Part shown: positions 9,772-35,119 of the stretch, in pieces
How positions within the stretch are numbered: the first letter of the stretch is position 1
How the letters are laid out: the number at the start of each line of letters is the position of its first letter
NCBI GenBank assembly: GCA_037176905.1
Contig: JBBBWG010002114.1
Span: 38,672-102,671, forward strand
Reading direction: 5' to 3'
Length of the DNA stretch: 64,000 nt
DNA from: Azolla pinnata
Taxonomy: Eukaryota > Streptophyta > Polypodiopsida > Salviniales > Salviniaceae
The notes under the pieces: model-generated
The model's input: the letters and a program-made list of their open reading frames with translations, nothing else
Databases searched by the model: none
What the model was told of the DNA's origin: nothing
Translations under genes and position numbers: made by a program

Positions 9772-12460
9772 ATGAAAGAAGCCCAAACAGAGTTCTCACT
9801 TCATGAAACAGCGGATTCACTTCTTCCAGAGCTATCAAGCCTTAAATCTGAAGATGTCTCACCGATAAAATTGTATAAAAAACGTTGCCTCTCTTTATGG
9901 AAAAAGTCGGGCTTTTGGCATACTGAAACAATACGGAAAACCTTGGAAACTGTGTCTACAAATTCGCAACATATGAGCTCCAGAAAGAATGTCTCAGAGA
10001 TACAAGGAAGTAGTAGAATCATTCCAGATAATGGCACTGTATCAACCGACTGTAGCCCATGTGAAGTACCAATATCTTCTCCTGAGGTCCTTCCTTGGAG
10101 GTGCTTCACACAGGATGAGATACATTCTGCAACGAGGAACTTCAATCTAGGTAACTATCATGTTCTTTTTTAATAGACTAATGTTTGAGCTTTAGGTATT
10201 AGTAGGCATCATTGATCTGTCAAAAAAATCGACGGATGAAATCATAAATTTTTATTTTCTTTGATGCATGATTCAGAAACTGTGGAACGTTTAAAGGTAT
10301 CGCTAGTATTCAATCTTTCATTATGTCGTGACTCTGCAGATAACCTTATCGGAAAAGGGGGCTATGCAAAAGTATATAAAGGCACTCTTGCAGATGGCAG
10401 GGTTATTGCCATCAAAAAACTCGATCAATCCAATTCGGACGAGGTCAAGGAGAAAGACTTTCTCGTAGAGATTGGTATCATGGCCCATATTTCTCATCCA
10501 AATACGACACCCTTGCTTGGCTTTTGTCTCGAGGGCGGGTTATATTTAGTGTACAAATTCTATCCACACGGAAGTCTGGCGAGCATATTACATGGTACTG
10601 CTATGTTTCGATGATATTTGTTAAATTTGTCTTTCTTCCATGACTTTTGGCTAATATCAATTTCCGCAAGTTGTTCTCGTGCTTCAGGTTCCAGGCTAAA
10701 AATATTCGATTGGCCTCGGAGGTATAAGGTAGCAATAGGCACAGCTCGGGGGCTTCTCTATTTGCACGAAAAATGTCGCCGCCGGATCATCCATAGGGAT
10801 ATCAAGGCATCAAACGTCTTGCTTGATGCTGACTTTGAGCCACAGGTAAAAGCATTATCTGTTTATTGAATGCCATGTATGCCCTCATGCAAGCCTTTTT
10901 TTTCTTTAATATCTACAGATATCGGATTTTGGTCTCGCAAAGTGGCTTCCAAGGGAATGGACTCATCATTCTGTATCTCCGATTGAAGGAACTTTTGGGT
11001 ATAAGAGGACATTATGTCTTCCTTAACGTTTCTAATCCTTAAATGGCTGTGAGTTATGCATATGCTACTTACTTGTATCTCCTTTGCTGAAGTGTGATCT
11101 GAAAATGGCCTGATTTACAAATTCAACATTGAAAGGACCTGCAGTAATGCAAATGAGGAAACCAACCATGCGTGTTGTGTTAATTTTTTATTGAGTCTCA
11201 TAGGGGATTGTGTTTGGTTGCTTGAGAGTCATCAATGCATCTTTCTTTGTTCTTGTTTCTCTGGGTTGTGGACAATAGGATTTCGTCAAATAGGGTTGTG
11301 GAAACTAAGATTTGTGAGAACCAGATCATGTGACACACAGGAGCTCAAGTTTGTATAATTTCTAAATATCCATCTCCTTTTATCATGACATACATGAATT
11401 TACTAGGAATGTTCTATGATGTTTGTCCTACATGTGTCAAGTTGAGATAATCATTTTGATCTAAATGCTGAATGACATTTTGCTTAACAGATATCTTGCA
11501 CCAGAGTATCACATGCATGGTATTGTTGATGAAAAGACTGACATTTACTCCTTTGGTGTGCTCTTGTTGGAAATCGTCTCCGGGCGCCGAGCTGTGGATG
11601 ATGATCAACAATGCCTTGTTAATTGGGTAGGCCTGTTAAGTGAGAGTTGAACTTGTTTAAAATTAGCATATATTTATGCTGAACCACCTTTCTGAGTCCA
11701 GGCTAGGCCATTGTTAGAATCGAGGAACATACAGGAGCTAGCAGATCCAGAATTGCGAGGTTCTTTCAACTATCACCAAATGCTCTCTGTGGTCACCACA
11801 GCAGAAATGTGTGTACGGCATTCTGCAATTTCGCGACCATCAATGAACCAAGTATGCTAAGTCTTGACTTTCTTCCAGTCATTTTGAACTTATTCAGCGA
11901 GCTGAGTAAAATATGGACACACCTCAACTCTTAATTGCAACAGCTAATAGGTCAAGCAGCATTATAAGGAAAGGCTGAATTTGAGAGCAACCTTAGATGG
12001 CATGACAGACATTAGGTTTATCAGCTATTTTGGAGATGCATAAGTACTCATTGCTATTTGCTTCTTGCATCCATCTAGTATCACTCATAATTATGAGTAT
12101 AATACTTCCAGACCATACCTACAGGCTAGGCTAAATCATGTAATGAGGGGAACATGGGAACAAAGTCGTCGGGATGAAAAATCTGCATTTTCTGCAACAG
12201 AGTGTTACCTGCAATGCTGTAACTATTCAAGGTTAACCAGCAATGGTCATTTGTTTGTATATATAAATGCCAACACTTATTGAGCGCTCATGATTTCAAT
12301 TGCAAGTAAGAGAACTAGAAGGGAAATGTTCAGGTTTTCATAGGCCTGTTGAAATGATATTTTCCTGTGTATCTCAGTTCACTTGATAATGGGAGTTAAA
12401 GTCACACTCATAACCAGTATTGTTTATTTTCAGGTGCTGAAACTTTTGGATGCGAGATAA
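9772..12460 (+). CDS. Receptor-like cytoplasmic protein kinase, RLCK-VI type (ROP-binding kinase-like)
   Basis: Seven exons: 9772-10150, 10340-10594, 10688-10845, 10919-10998, 11491-11626, 11702-11851, 12434-12460; 394 aa. All junctions are GT-AG and the frame closes at TAA. There is no signal peptide or membrane segment, so it is cytoplasmic. After a variable N-terminus (1-115) containing [16 protein letters not shown], the kinase domain has the glycine loop [18 protein letters not shown] with the ATP-binding lysine, [16 protein letters not shown] and LAPEY. It is an RD kinase with every catalytic residue present. The [13 protein letters not shown] lead-in and the ...WTHHSV..IEGTFGYLAPEY activation segment fit RLCK class VI, whose members bind ROP GTPases in Arabidopsis. 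The protein stops eight residues after the last kinase helix (VLKLLDAR), shorter than usual. An alternative last exon at 11942 would also stop at once (LIGQAAL). Group assignment is from motif recall. Confidence 0.85.
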
Positions 12461-13279
12461 AAACAAGAGATGGTTTGTTCGTGATATACAAACCAGAGAA
12501 CCCGGAGGGTATCAGATTTGGATAATCTGCCGTGTAGAGATAAACAGCCTTCCATTGCATTTAATGGGCTCTGTATAACCTGCCTAATAAAAAAGAAGCC
12601 CTGTATCACATTAGCCAACAGCCTTGTAAGTTGCTGATTGTAAATTGACGAGATTTTCATTAGGCAACCCATACTTACAGATAATTTTAATCGGGTTCTT
12701 CCCCAAAGATTTTGAATTGTTCAGTCACAGGAGTTAATGATTTTGGTCGTAAATCGCTTAATTTCTGGACCCATGGCTGGCAGTCATATCATTTGGAACA
12801 GAAATGATCAAAATAACCTAGAAAAAGCCATACAGTCGAAGTTTACAAGATGAAGAAAACTATACATGGCGGTTATGGGCACACCACTCAAGAATATCAG
12901 TAATGAAAAAATGAATGACAATTGTAGGGCTGTTGAGAGGAAAGACCATCGTAGAAGAGGAACATTGAAGAGGAACATTGCAGCGAAGGCTTTCTCTAAC
13001 AGCAATGCTAAACCCCCAAAAGTTATGCAATTTATAACAGTACTGAGGAATGAAATACGTTCAACAGCAATTATCTAAACCTGAGCACGGGCAAAGTTTT
13101 TTGACACTGCAAAATATTGGCAAACGTGAAATTTGAAGACTAAAACTGAGTTCTACATTTCATCAAGAGGCATTCTCCAGTCAAATAGAAAGCACTACAA
13201 AGTTCAAACCCCACACAATAACAGATCGTAAAGAAACCAACTGAGACCCAACTAAGGCCACGCCTTCATGAGTTAAGTA
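12461..13279. other. Spacer between convergent kinase and alpha-tubulin genes
   Basis: It contains the 3' ends of two genes that face each other. No other gene is seen. AT-rich, no notable repeats. Confidence 0.5.
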
Positions 13280-17894
<4,615 letters not shown>

Positions 17895-17903
17895 TTAGGG
17901 TTT
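17895..17903 (-). promoter_or_regulatory. Telo-box in the CFAP184-like leader
   Basis: TTAGGGTTT on the plus strand (AAACCCTAA on the other), eight bases before the start codon. The same motif occurs near the starts of NOG1 and the RLCK gene in this window, so it may simply be common in this genome. Confidence 0.35.
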
Positions 17904-17910
17904 CCGAGCC

Positions 17911-20900
17911 ATGGCGATCTTCAACGAAGACGCTTCCTCCCCAGGATCCGTCCACAAGAATACGGTATGTTACGTCTTTCCTCCCCTCTCTTTGCCTCCC
18001 CATCCATCCATCCCTCCGTTTCTTTGAACGCCTCTCTTTCTTATCAGAAATCATTTAATTTAAGCTTTCCGAGGCCGAGTTCTCTAAACGCAGGCATCCC
18101 CGCACGTGATTCTTATCTTTAGTTTCTGATTCTCTGCATCTTTCGATGCTTAATCCTCGCCTTCACCAGATCGATGAAGATGCCGCCTCTCACCGGACCG
18201 ACTTCGACATTGTGGAGGAGGAGTTGAGGAAGATCGTTAATGTAAGAAAACGTGCCTGATCTATTGTCGTCTGCACTGCCAGCTAACTCGAGATGAGGAT
18301 GGAATGAATTTCTGCTTTTTTTTCTCTTACTCTCTTTCCCCTTCTCGGTTAAACATTTGAATCAACACATACAATTTCCTCATCCCAGAATCAGATTCTG
18401 CACATTCTTGTTAATAGAATTTATACTTTAATTCCATTTTTTGGCACTTTTGGGCCTTTCTTCCGTTAGAGTGGACACACTTGTCCTCGTCTTCCGGCAA
18501 TATTAGCTTTGATTACATTTAAACAAACAATGATTGTGACGGCAGAAAAGTTGATTTACTTCTCCCAAAGGCAAAAGGCACATTGTCGCAATGTATAGAT
18601 ATGGGCTTATTTCTCACCAAAACATGAGTTTGTTGGCAGAAGTTGCAATGTATAACATTGATGTAGGGTCCTTTACGGAGGCATAGTGAAATCATAGGTT
18701 GATTAGTGTTTCTGCTGTCGAATTGAGGTTCTACAATTAATTTCCAATCCATTGTGCCATTTTTCTGTCAAGTTAATCCGATAGTGGCCATCTAAGATGA
18801 AACAAGAATGGATTATGTGAAAATCTTAATTATGTAAGGTGATTGACTATGGAACCTAGTTGGCATTGTTTAATTTCTTTGCAAAGGTCTTACGTGGAGG
18901 TTATTGATTGATTATTTTACAACTGTTGGGATTAGGTTTGCAAAGGCATAGACCGACGACATGCCATTGTTCCATAATCCATGTCATGGGTGTCCGTTTG
19001 GGATATACCTCTCATTGTTTGATGCAGTGTTCGACTTCTTCATTGCACCAGAACTTCATAGCTCAAATAAATATTATATATATATACACATACACGTGTA
19101 TATATATGTATACGTATATTGTATAACCGAAAACAGAAGGAAGCGCTAAGTTCTTCTGCCATGGCCATAGACAACTTCAAAACTCTGCTTTAAGGAAATA
19201 TGAAGTGGTGAATGTGCCATGCAGACTGTTGAAGAAACAGAGAAAAAACGAGCTGCAAAGGCAGAGAGAATGAAGAATAGGCATGTCCATATTCAGATCC
19301 AGGTAGATACTTTATATCTGAATGATATTTTGTTGTATGCCTCGGCTCGTCCTCACTAGATGTTACTTTACCAGGAAGCCAACAAAGAGATAAAAGACAT
19401 GACCATTGAAAACAAGGTGCTGCAAAAGCGTTTATTTGCCATCCAAAAAAGGCGTTCCACCATTGGAACCAAGCTTTTCCTGGAAGGAGCTGACACGCAA
19501 TATCAGATAGTAAGCACACTGCCACATTCTCTTGGCCCTACGTGCTGTAAGCATGCCAAAACTGAATCTAGTCAGAATCCAAGGAAAGGGAAAGCGAGAA
19601 ATCTGTATTCTGACTATGCTTCTAACTCAGCTACCCCCATATTTTGTTTTAACATGGTGGACCAGAAAAACCTTTCTTACCATTAATTCTACTGCCACAG
19701 CATATTGCTTATATGTGACATAAAAAACCGAGTGTTTCTGACATTAAAAGAGTCTGGTTGCAGTTGGTAATATTGAATCTATACTTGTTGTGGGCACACG
19801 CTCGATAGCTGGTAATAGCTGATATCAGGAATCTTTACTTGTCGAGGGCCGAAGGTAGCCGGCTATAGCTGAATGATGGTCGTGACCATGTATAGGTAGG
19901 GAGTAAGTGAAAGGAATCATCTGGTATAGCATATCGTCATTGATAATGCAAGTGCTTACACTTGAACTCCAATTGTTGCAAAGGTCGTTTGATGTCCGCA
20001 AATTGTCTCGATGGCCCTCAAGAACCACATTTTTGATATCACATGTGTTCACCAGACACACCTTTGTGCTTGTGTCCAGCATTGGCATCGGTGGAAGGTG
20101 TTAGACAAAGGCTTCAGGTTTTAACTCAGTGATGGTAGACTTTTACCAAGAGACTGTCTAACGGAAGGTTTCTTTCTTTAAAGTGCAAGTGAGGGTTCTC
20201 TATATCACGATTAAGGACAATTATGTTTAAATTCTCTATTCACAGTTACAGCTTTATCCAAAGATGTTCATAAATCACTATGAGTTGTTTAACACTCCTT
20301 TCACTGTTCTATAAGGAATTAACAGCACAAGAGCAAACAACAATTTATCACACATATGAGGGTTAATAGATAACTTCAGGAAGGCACATACATAGAGCTG
20401 AACATGACTCCCTCATATATTCACATATCAAAATAATTTGTGTCGCTAATGTTCTACTGTCGTAGGCATTAAAACAATGGATGGATGCTAAAGAAGAATT
20501 GGAAAGAGTAATGGACGAGTACAATAATAAAGTTGACAGAATGCAAGAGAGAGTGAGGGATAAGCAACAAGAAGCTCATGAGCTCTATAAAGAATTCTCA
20601 GAATACAAATGGCAGGTGAAACATGCTTTCTAGAACATCCTCATCATCTTAAATGCAACATACTTGAATGTGATTAAATTCCTATCATCATCCCTCTGAT
20701 GTATATTAGTACCAGGATGCATATCTTGTTTAGCAAACACTTTTTCTTTCTGTAGGACAACTATATAAGGCTTCGCATTTATCTGCATCATAAAGTAATG
20801 TTTGCTAGCTCCATAATACTGAATCGCCAATGCCATGCATATTGGATAAAGCTTTGAGGTTCCTTAGACATGCAAAGCTTCCATTCGGTGTTTCTGAGAG

Positions 20901-23900
20901 TCAAGACATTTTAGAGTATTCACAAATCCAGAAATTGCAGTCATCTGAGTTGAGACATATTGGAGAATTTTAAGATGTGACGTCTTGTTTGTTCTTACAG
21001 GCATTTTTGCATCCAAATTGAAGCTAATATATATTCCTTTCTGGCATTGAGGCATAGAATGGTTGAAGATCAATACAATTGTTTTTCTTTTCTAACCAGA
21101 AAAATTATCATCTCTGTAGGAATAAATGATTGATTAAAAACTAGTTGTCTTTGAATGAAAGATCTATTGGCATTTGCAAGGGACCAAAATGACGTATGAA
21201 ACCATTGATCTCAAGTATCCAATGACAGGCCTCTGTTTTTAGGAAGCACAAGAAATACCAATGAAGTAATATAAAAAATTTACAGTATAAACTCAAGCAA
21301 AAGTATTTCAGTATTTGAGATGCAGATGATCACTTGCAGTTTTGGACACCTGACATGATAATCCTCAACAATTAGGTGTTTTGGATAGTACTAGGAGCCA
21401 CCCAAACAATTAGTTTGTTAATTTGTTGGACTTGAATGTATCCCCACTTATTTTATAAAAATTAATCAAATGATTTGATGTTTATCTATATTAGATCTAT
21501 GAGAACCTTTTAAATGCAATATCCTCTACATATCGATGGTAAAGTTGGGTAGTCTTTGAGAGGTTTTGTTCATTTTATATGCATACAGAAATTGCTTGCA
21601 GTCATGTTAGCTTTTATCTCCTTAATTAGAATAACAGTTCTCAGTGTGGTGCAGGTGTATAATCTTATTCTAATAACACATTTTATAGTCTTGTCAATTT
21701 GATTCAAACTCTGTAAATCTAACGGGACTCAAATAATCAAATAACATCTTTTACAGAACAGGTTGCAAAAGAAGCAAGGCACGTGCTATCTGGAAGAAAG
21801 CTATCTAGTACACTTCTCGATGAGGTAGGTCCCCTGCTTTCTATTTATAGTAATATCTAAAAGATACATCAGCTTCCATTCTATATGCTGCTAGATTTTT
21901 GTGAGAAAAAAGAACGGTAGTATTCTATATGGTGCAGTATGTGTACACAATCTCCTTTCTATGCTCTAAGGTTTAACTTATTGCCTCAAGAATTTTACAA
22001 ACTGAAACAACCTGCGGCCTCAATTCACCCTGATCTACTTTGAGTCCATTTTAAATCAAACCAGAACAGTTTTGTGTTTTATGGTCCTATCACCAGTCTA
22101 AAGATAAGACTCATAGATGACATAAATAAGTGGTTATACCAGGTGTTTTTTTTCCTTTTATTTTAAAGTTGTCAACTGAGGTGTTGAAATAAGGGTCTAT
22201 GGTACAATTGAAGTCTTAACAGAGACCTGATGTGAGTAAAATGTGGCTCTTCTAACTACAGCTGAATTTCAGTGGTTTAAACAACCAGCACGGTCAACAA
22301 TTTATCAGATGATATACCTAAATTTCAGTGTTACAAAAACCTGTCCAGCGAAGTAATTGATCTCTCTCTTTGTATTTATAAAAGATCTTATTACAGATAC
22401 TGGCATAAAATCCTAACAGATTGCTTTACAAGACCATATAAATGATTGCATATTAGACGTGATTTATATATTTAACATTATGCTTAGCATAATGAAACTC
22501 AGTCACATGGTATATTGGGATGAAAAAAAACTGAAGAACTGGCTGGAAGTTACTTATAGGCATGGAATTTATGGGAGATACACATCAAAATGATATTTAC
22601 TGTCATTGAGTTAAGCTAGTTGTTGAAATGCAGTACAAATCCAAGGATGCTGAGGCAGACATGGACATAGAAAGACTTAGGATTGAAGGTCGACAGCTTG
22701 CAAGCCAACTGAAGAAAACTCAGCAAGCAATACTGAAGAAAGATCAACTTTCTGAAAACCTCTTTGCGGTCGATTTTGAGCAATTAAAAATAGAGAGTGA
22801 AGCCTTAAACGAGAAGGTAACTTCACTCCGTTAATACATGTACAGGTTGAACAAAAGGCAATATATTCCTGCATATTCAAATTTTAGTATGTACATGTTA
22901 TACACTATGTTTCAAATCTTGCAATGAACTTCCGTGTATCATGATAATGATTGAAAATATTACAACTTGTTTGATTTTCTAAGAACTAGGCTGAATTTAT
23001 GTTTCCTGAATATATTTAGAACAGTTTTTAATTCGTGTTTTATTACAATAATTGAAGCTCATTGTTTTTATGTTTTTGGAATGTGCAAGAATGAAAATTG
23101 GAATTAAGTTATAGTTTTCATCTAAACCTTTTGCAGGTATTCAGAAAGAATAAGGAACTTAGTGACCTGGGAAAAAAGACCACCCATGTAGTACATGTCC
23201 TATCGCATTCCCGTGAGCGGTTAAAGTTTGTTGAGAAAAAGATTCAGGTATTTCTTGCTCTTGTGATGTGGTTTTGTAGAGATTAGGGCATATGCTCTCT
23301 CCATATAGATTGCAATATGGTGGAAGTGGTGGGTAGTGAGCATGTTAGTTTTACTTGTAGCTCAAGGGAAGATTCGAGGATTTTACCGTAATATGAAGGT
23401 TTAAATCATGCACTGATGCAAAGAAAATATCATGCTAGCATAAGCTAGGATAAAAAATATGTAGATTAGCTTGGATACATATGAAACGTGTAGCGATTAG
23501 AGGCAACAGTTTATCTGTTTGAAGTAGAACATCATCTTCACATCACAGAAGCTTGACAATTAAGAACATTTGCTTGAAAAGCAGCCTAGCCTGCTATCAG
23601 AAATGGAAGTTGTATATCTTGTATGCATTTCGAGATGACAATTAAAAACCTTATGTTTTCTCAGCTTCCATGATATGCAGCCTTCCAAAGCAGTTTTCTT
23701 TGGAGGCATTCCACTTCTGATTATATACGTAAGCCAAGCTTGGAAAAATACTTGTATCTAATAACTGCTCATTGCAGGATGACAAAGCTAAATTGGGAGC
23801 TCTTGAGGGAGAAATATGCAAAGCGCGAGTAGAACTCCAACAAATAAAGATGGCTTGTGAAAATCTAAGATCAAAGCGCGAAAGGATTCAGGTGATAGAT

Positions 23901-24237
23901 TCTTACCATAGCAAAAGCAGCAGTGGATGATGACTTGTTTTCTCTCAAGTCTAAAGCATGTCCTTCTTTCCAGACAAATATGAACGTGCAAGCACTGCCT
24001 TTACTGGATGACATGGAAGCCTACAGGGCTGAGGGAAAGGTTGCCCAAAAGAGGCTGAAAGCCCTGAAACATGAGTACGAAGCTCTTGTGGATGACATTC
24101 ACAATATGCAGAAAGCCATTCAAGACCACTCTTCAAGTTGCTTCATCAATTCTTGCCTTTCAGATTCTACTCCCAAGAGCTTGAGATGGGGAGCAAGCAG
24201 CAACATCAACATCAAAAGACCAATGGTTGGGACATAG
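17911..24237 (+). CDS. CFAP184: Coiled-coil axonemal protein, CCDC96/CFAP184 family
   Basis: Ten exons: 17911-17964, 18170-18241, 19225-19302, 19375-19509, 20466-20615, 21762-21824, 22634-22816, 23137-23247, 23778-23891, 23974-24237; 407 aa, TAG stop. Nearly every junction is phase 0. The protein is almost wholly coiled coil. The conserved C-terminal core of the CCDC96/CCDC113 family is visible: EFSEYKWQVAKEA, then FAVDFEQLKIESEALNEK, then RKNKELSDLGKKTTHVVHVL. The end (LPLLDDMEAYRAEGKVAQK) fits CCDC96 better than CCDC113. In ciliates and algae this pair sits near radial spoke 3 and the nexin-dynein regulatory complex and tunes ciliary beating. In a land plant the only flagellated cells are sperm, so expression in male gametangia is expected. 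The family has long variable N-termini, so the short one here is unremarkable. The exon 6 acceptor was chosen at the second AG of ACAGAACAG to keep frame. Confidence 0.85.
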
Positions 24238-24979
24238 AAAACTCATTTGCAGCAATAGGATAGAACCTAACCTGGAATCAACATACTTAAATTATTGGAA
24301 TGACAGATGAATCACGATCAATTAGCAAACGTGAACGCTGATATTTGAGAACAATTGGTAGTTCTTATTGTGGTGCACTTGCACTACTGTCATGATACAA
24401 AAATTGATATGAAAAAATGTCTCATCCCAAATAAAAATCAAGCTTGCTAAATGCCAAGAGCGCACAGCATCATTAGCACATCACTTGGCGCAGAAGATGA
24501 ACTCCAAACCCTGAAGACCAATCTCGAATTCCAAAAATGCAAAATCATCCTATGAAAACTGTCCCCCTACGTTTTGTTAAAGATTAGGGAACCCAAGCAC
24601 AAGAATTGTACAATTTCGAAATGTCATTATTTTTTACACATATATACAGGATTGGGCATCTTGTGATTGGTCAATACAAGTTTATTTACTGTTGATATAT
24701 ATAGCGGGATGGGACTAATTGAGCTATTAGCTTGTAAGTAGTGAAATAAAACGGCTGAGTTGAAAGCTCATGTCTTCTTTTGCTCTTTAAAATGTGTCCC
24801 TACACCCCTGTGAGAATTCGTTGTCTAGACATTATAATGAGTGACAAATCCTATATGTAATCTCGTATTTTCATTTGACTTATGTTTTCCACCTATTGCA
24901 GAGGGACCGGGATACTATTATCTTGACAACTTACCGATAACCATAGCAACGGTTCTTCACCAATAATCTATGAACTGTG
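24238..24979. other. Spacer between convergent CFAP184-like and histidine kinase genes
   Basis: 3' untranslated sequence of both genes is expected here. No other gene or notable repeat is seen. Confidence 0.5.
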
Positions 24980-25067
24980 TTACCCTGACTGACTACTTTC
25001 CTCATCAGCGCTTCTTGTCTTAGCTATGCTAGAAAGCAGCTCTTGTAGCACTTTTGCATTCAAAGGT
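24980..25067 (-). other. Out-of-frame continuation of the second receiver domain
   Basis: Directly after the in-frame stop of the histidine kinase, another frame on the same strand reads [16 protein letters not shown] and on to TAA at 24980-24982. VTKPL is the conserved lysine-proline motif of a receiver domain in its expected place. The coding signal therefore survives past the stop, indicating a recent frameshift or a base-calling error in the AATTTTTG run at about 25076-25083. Confidence 0.7.
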
Positions 25068-33526
<8,459 letters not shown>

Positions 33527-33759
33527 TACACAACCGTGAGGGTCACCTCTTTGACCACAGCTCCTGTTTGTAGGCAATGTCTACCTATGGCCTATCATAT
33601 ACCCTATCCAGCTGCTGAGGTTCCATCACCATCATTCTCATCATCATCATCCGCCTGCAAATAGCTGACCTTCTGAGTGTTTTCACAGTAAGAACTCAGA
33701 AAAAAAATTGTATTGCCGAAGGTCATGAATCTGCTGGTCCAGGCACAACCGTTACTTTG
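33527..33759. other. Leader and proximal upstream region of the histidine kinase
   Basis: The kinase frame is open back to a TAG near 33583-33585, but the first ATG is at 33526; a second in-frame ATG is at 33511. Beyond it lies a run of CAT/CATCAT triplets (about 33627-33653). Confidence 0.45.
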
Positions 33760-34560
33760 AGATTGATTTGGGGTCGAAGGTTTTAGAATTATGTAGTGAC
33801 CTGATTTGAACGGTTAATCAGACATTGATTGACAAAGGAACATACAAACTTCACGTTAGTTTGAGGAAGATTTTCTGTTCAAGGCTTTAGGATAAAAACC
33901 TTCCTTGATTTGAAAATTTGATGAGACATCAATTGACTGAAGAAGACAAATGCTGCTTTTTTTGAGGCAAATTTTGAGTTCAGGGACCATGTAGCGAGTT
34001 GAGTTGATTCGAAAATTTTCATAAGGGAAAGATTGATCAAAGAAAGTCAAACAGTTACTGCTAGATCGAGGCAGATTAGGAGCTTAAGTTTAGACGCACT
34101 AAGTGGTTTGATTCGATATTTTGATGAGATTATCGAATCAAAGAAAGACAGATTATCTGTTTGTCTGAGGCAGATTTTGAATTCAAGGCTTCAGGATTAT
34201 AAAGTTCCTCGTTACTAACTCCGTCAGATATCATTTGATGGAAGAAAAACATTTGCTGTCAGTTTGAGGCAAGTTAGAGGTTTTCGGATGATGAAGTGAC
34301 TTGATTTGAGAACTTGATCAGATATCATTTGATAGAAGAGAAAAGGCGGATTTAGACTTCACGTTCAGAGAATTTATGAAGTTCCTTGTTCTTGAAGATT
34401 TGATCAGACATGGATTGAACAAAGAAAGACAAATACTTACTCTCAGATTTATAATTCAAGGCTTTACGATCATGAAGTCGCTTGCTTGTTCTGGACGTTT
34501 GATCAGATAATCGATTGATCAGAGAAAGATGGATACTTCAGGCAGATTTGAAGGGTACTA
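33760..34560. repeat. Degenerate ~100-bp tandem repeat upstream of the histidine kinase
   Basis: Landmarks GAGGCAGATT or GAGGCAAATT recur near 33862, 33963, 34067, 34166 and 34266, each followed by a form of TCAAGGCTTTAGGAT, a form of CTTGATTTGAGAA and then TGATCAGACAT. Fainter copies run to about 34550. Roughly eight copies, well diverged. Confidence 0.75.
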
Positions 34561-35119
34561 CTGTTGCCAAAGATGTGATGGCAATTTCGATATCTGTTCT
34601 TCTCGTCCAGCATCCAGTTCTTCTCCTTGCTACGATGACGATCAGATTTGCCCTGAATATGCAAGACAAAGAAGACCTTTTATACGCTTCAGACAGAGAA
34701 AGACGATGTCGATCGTCATCAATCACCAGAATATTTTCGCTTAATCTCTACAGTGTCTCATCCAAAGCTTACAGGCATCGCCGCGGAGGGATTCTCGTTC
34801 ATTCCTACTCCTCCCCCTCTCCTCTACAACAACAACAACAACAACTGCTACTACTTCTTCTTCTAAATGAAACAGAAATCCGGCTTCAATTGCAGAGGGA
34901 GAAGGAATTCCCATCGCAGATAGCAGGCAAGGAGTTGCTCATTTCGATTGCCTGCAAAAATAGAGAGAATCAAACTCTGAATGGGCAGCGCTGTTCTTTG
35001 CTTTTCCCTCCCGGCGGAGAGACGAGAACCAGGGACGGATTGATTCCAAAATCTGTTGAAGACAGATGATGAAGGAGAGTGGCTATGGCGAGAGCTCGTG
35101 CATGAAGGTACGATCCTTG
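34561..35119. other. Spacer with short simple repeats, no supported gene
   Basis: It contains CAA and CTT runs near 34826-34863. Open frames exist on both strands, but their translations look random or simple-repeat derived. Confidence 0.45.

Noticed and set aside
34515-35069. 184-aa plus-strand frame near 34.5-35.1 kb
   Set aside because: Its composition is irregular, with Q and L runs from CAA and CTT repeats, and it overlaps the decayed 100-bp array. No family is recognised.
35067-35105. Possible small first exon (ATG to a GTACGA donor) on the plus strand
   Set aside because: No downstream exon could be joined; the region enters the telomere-like array.
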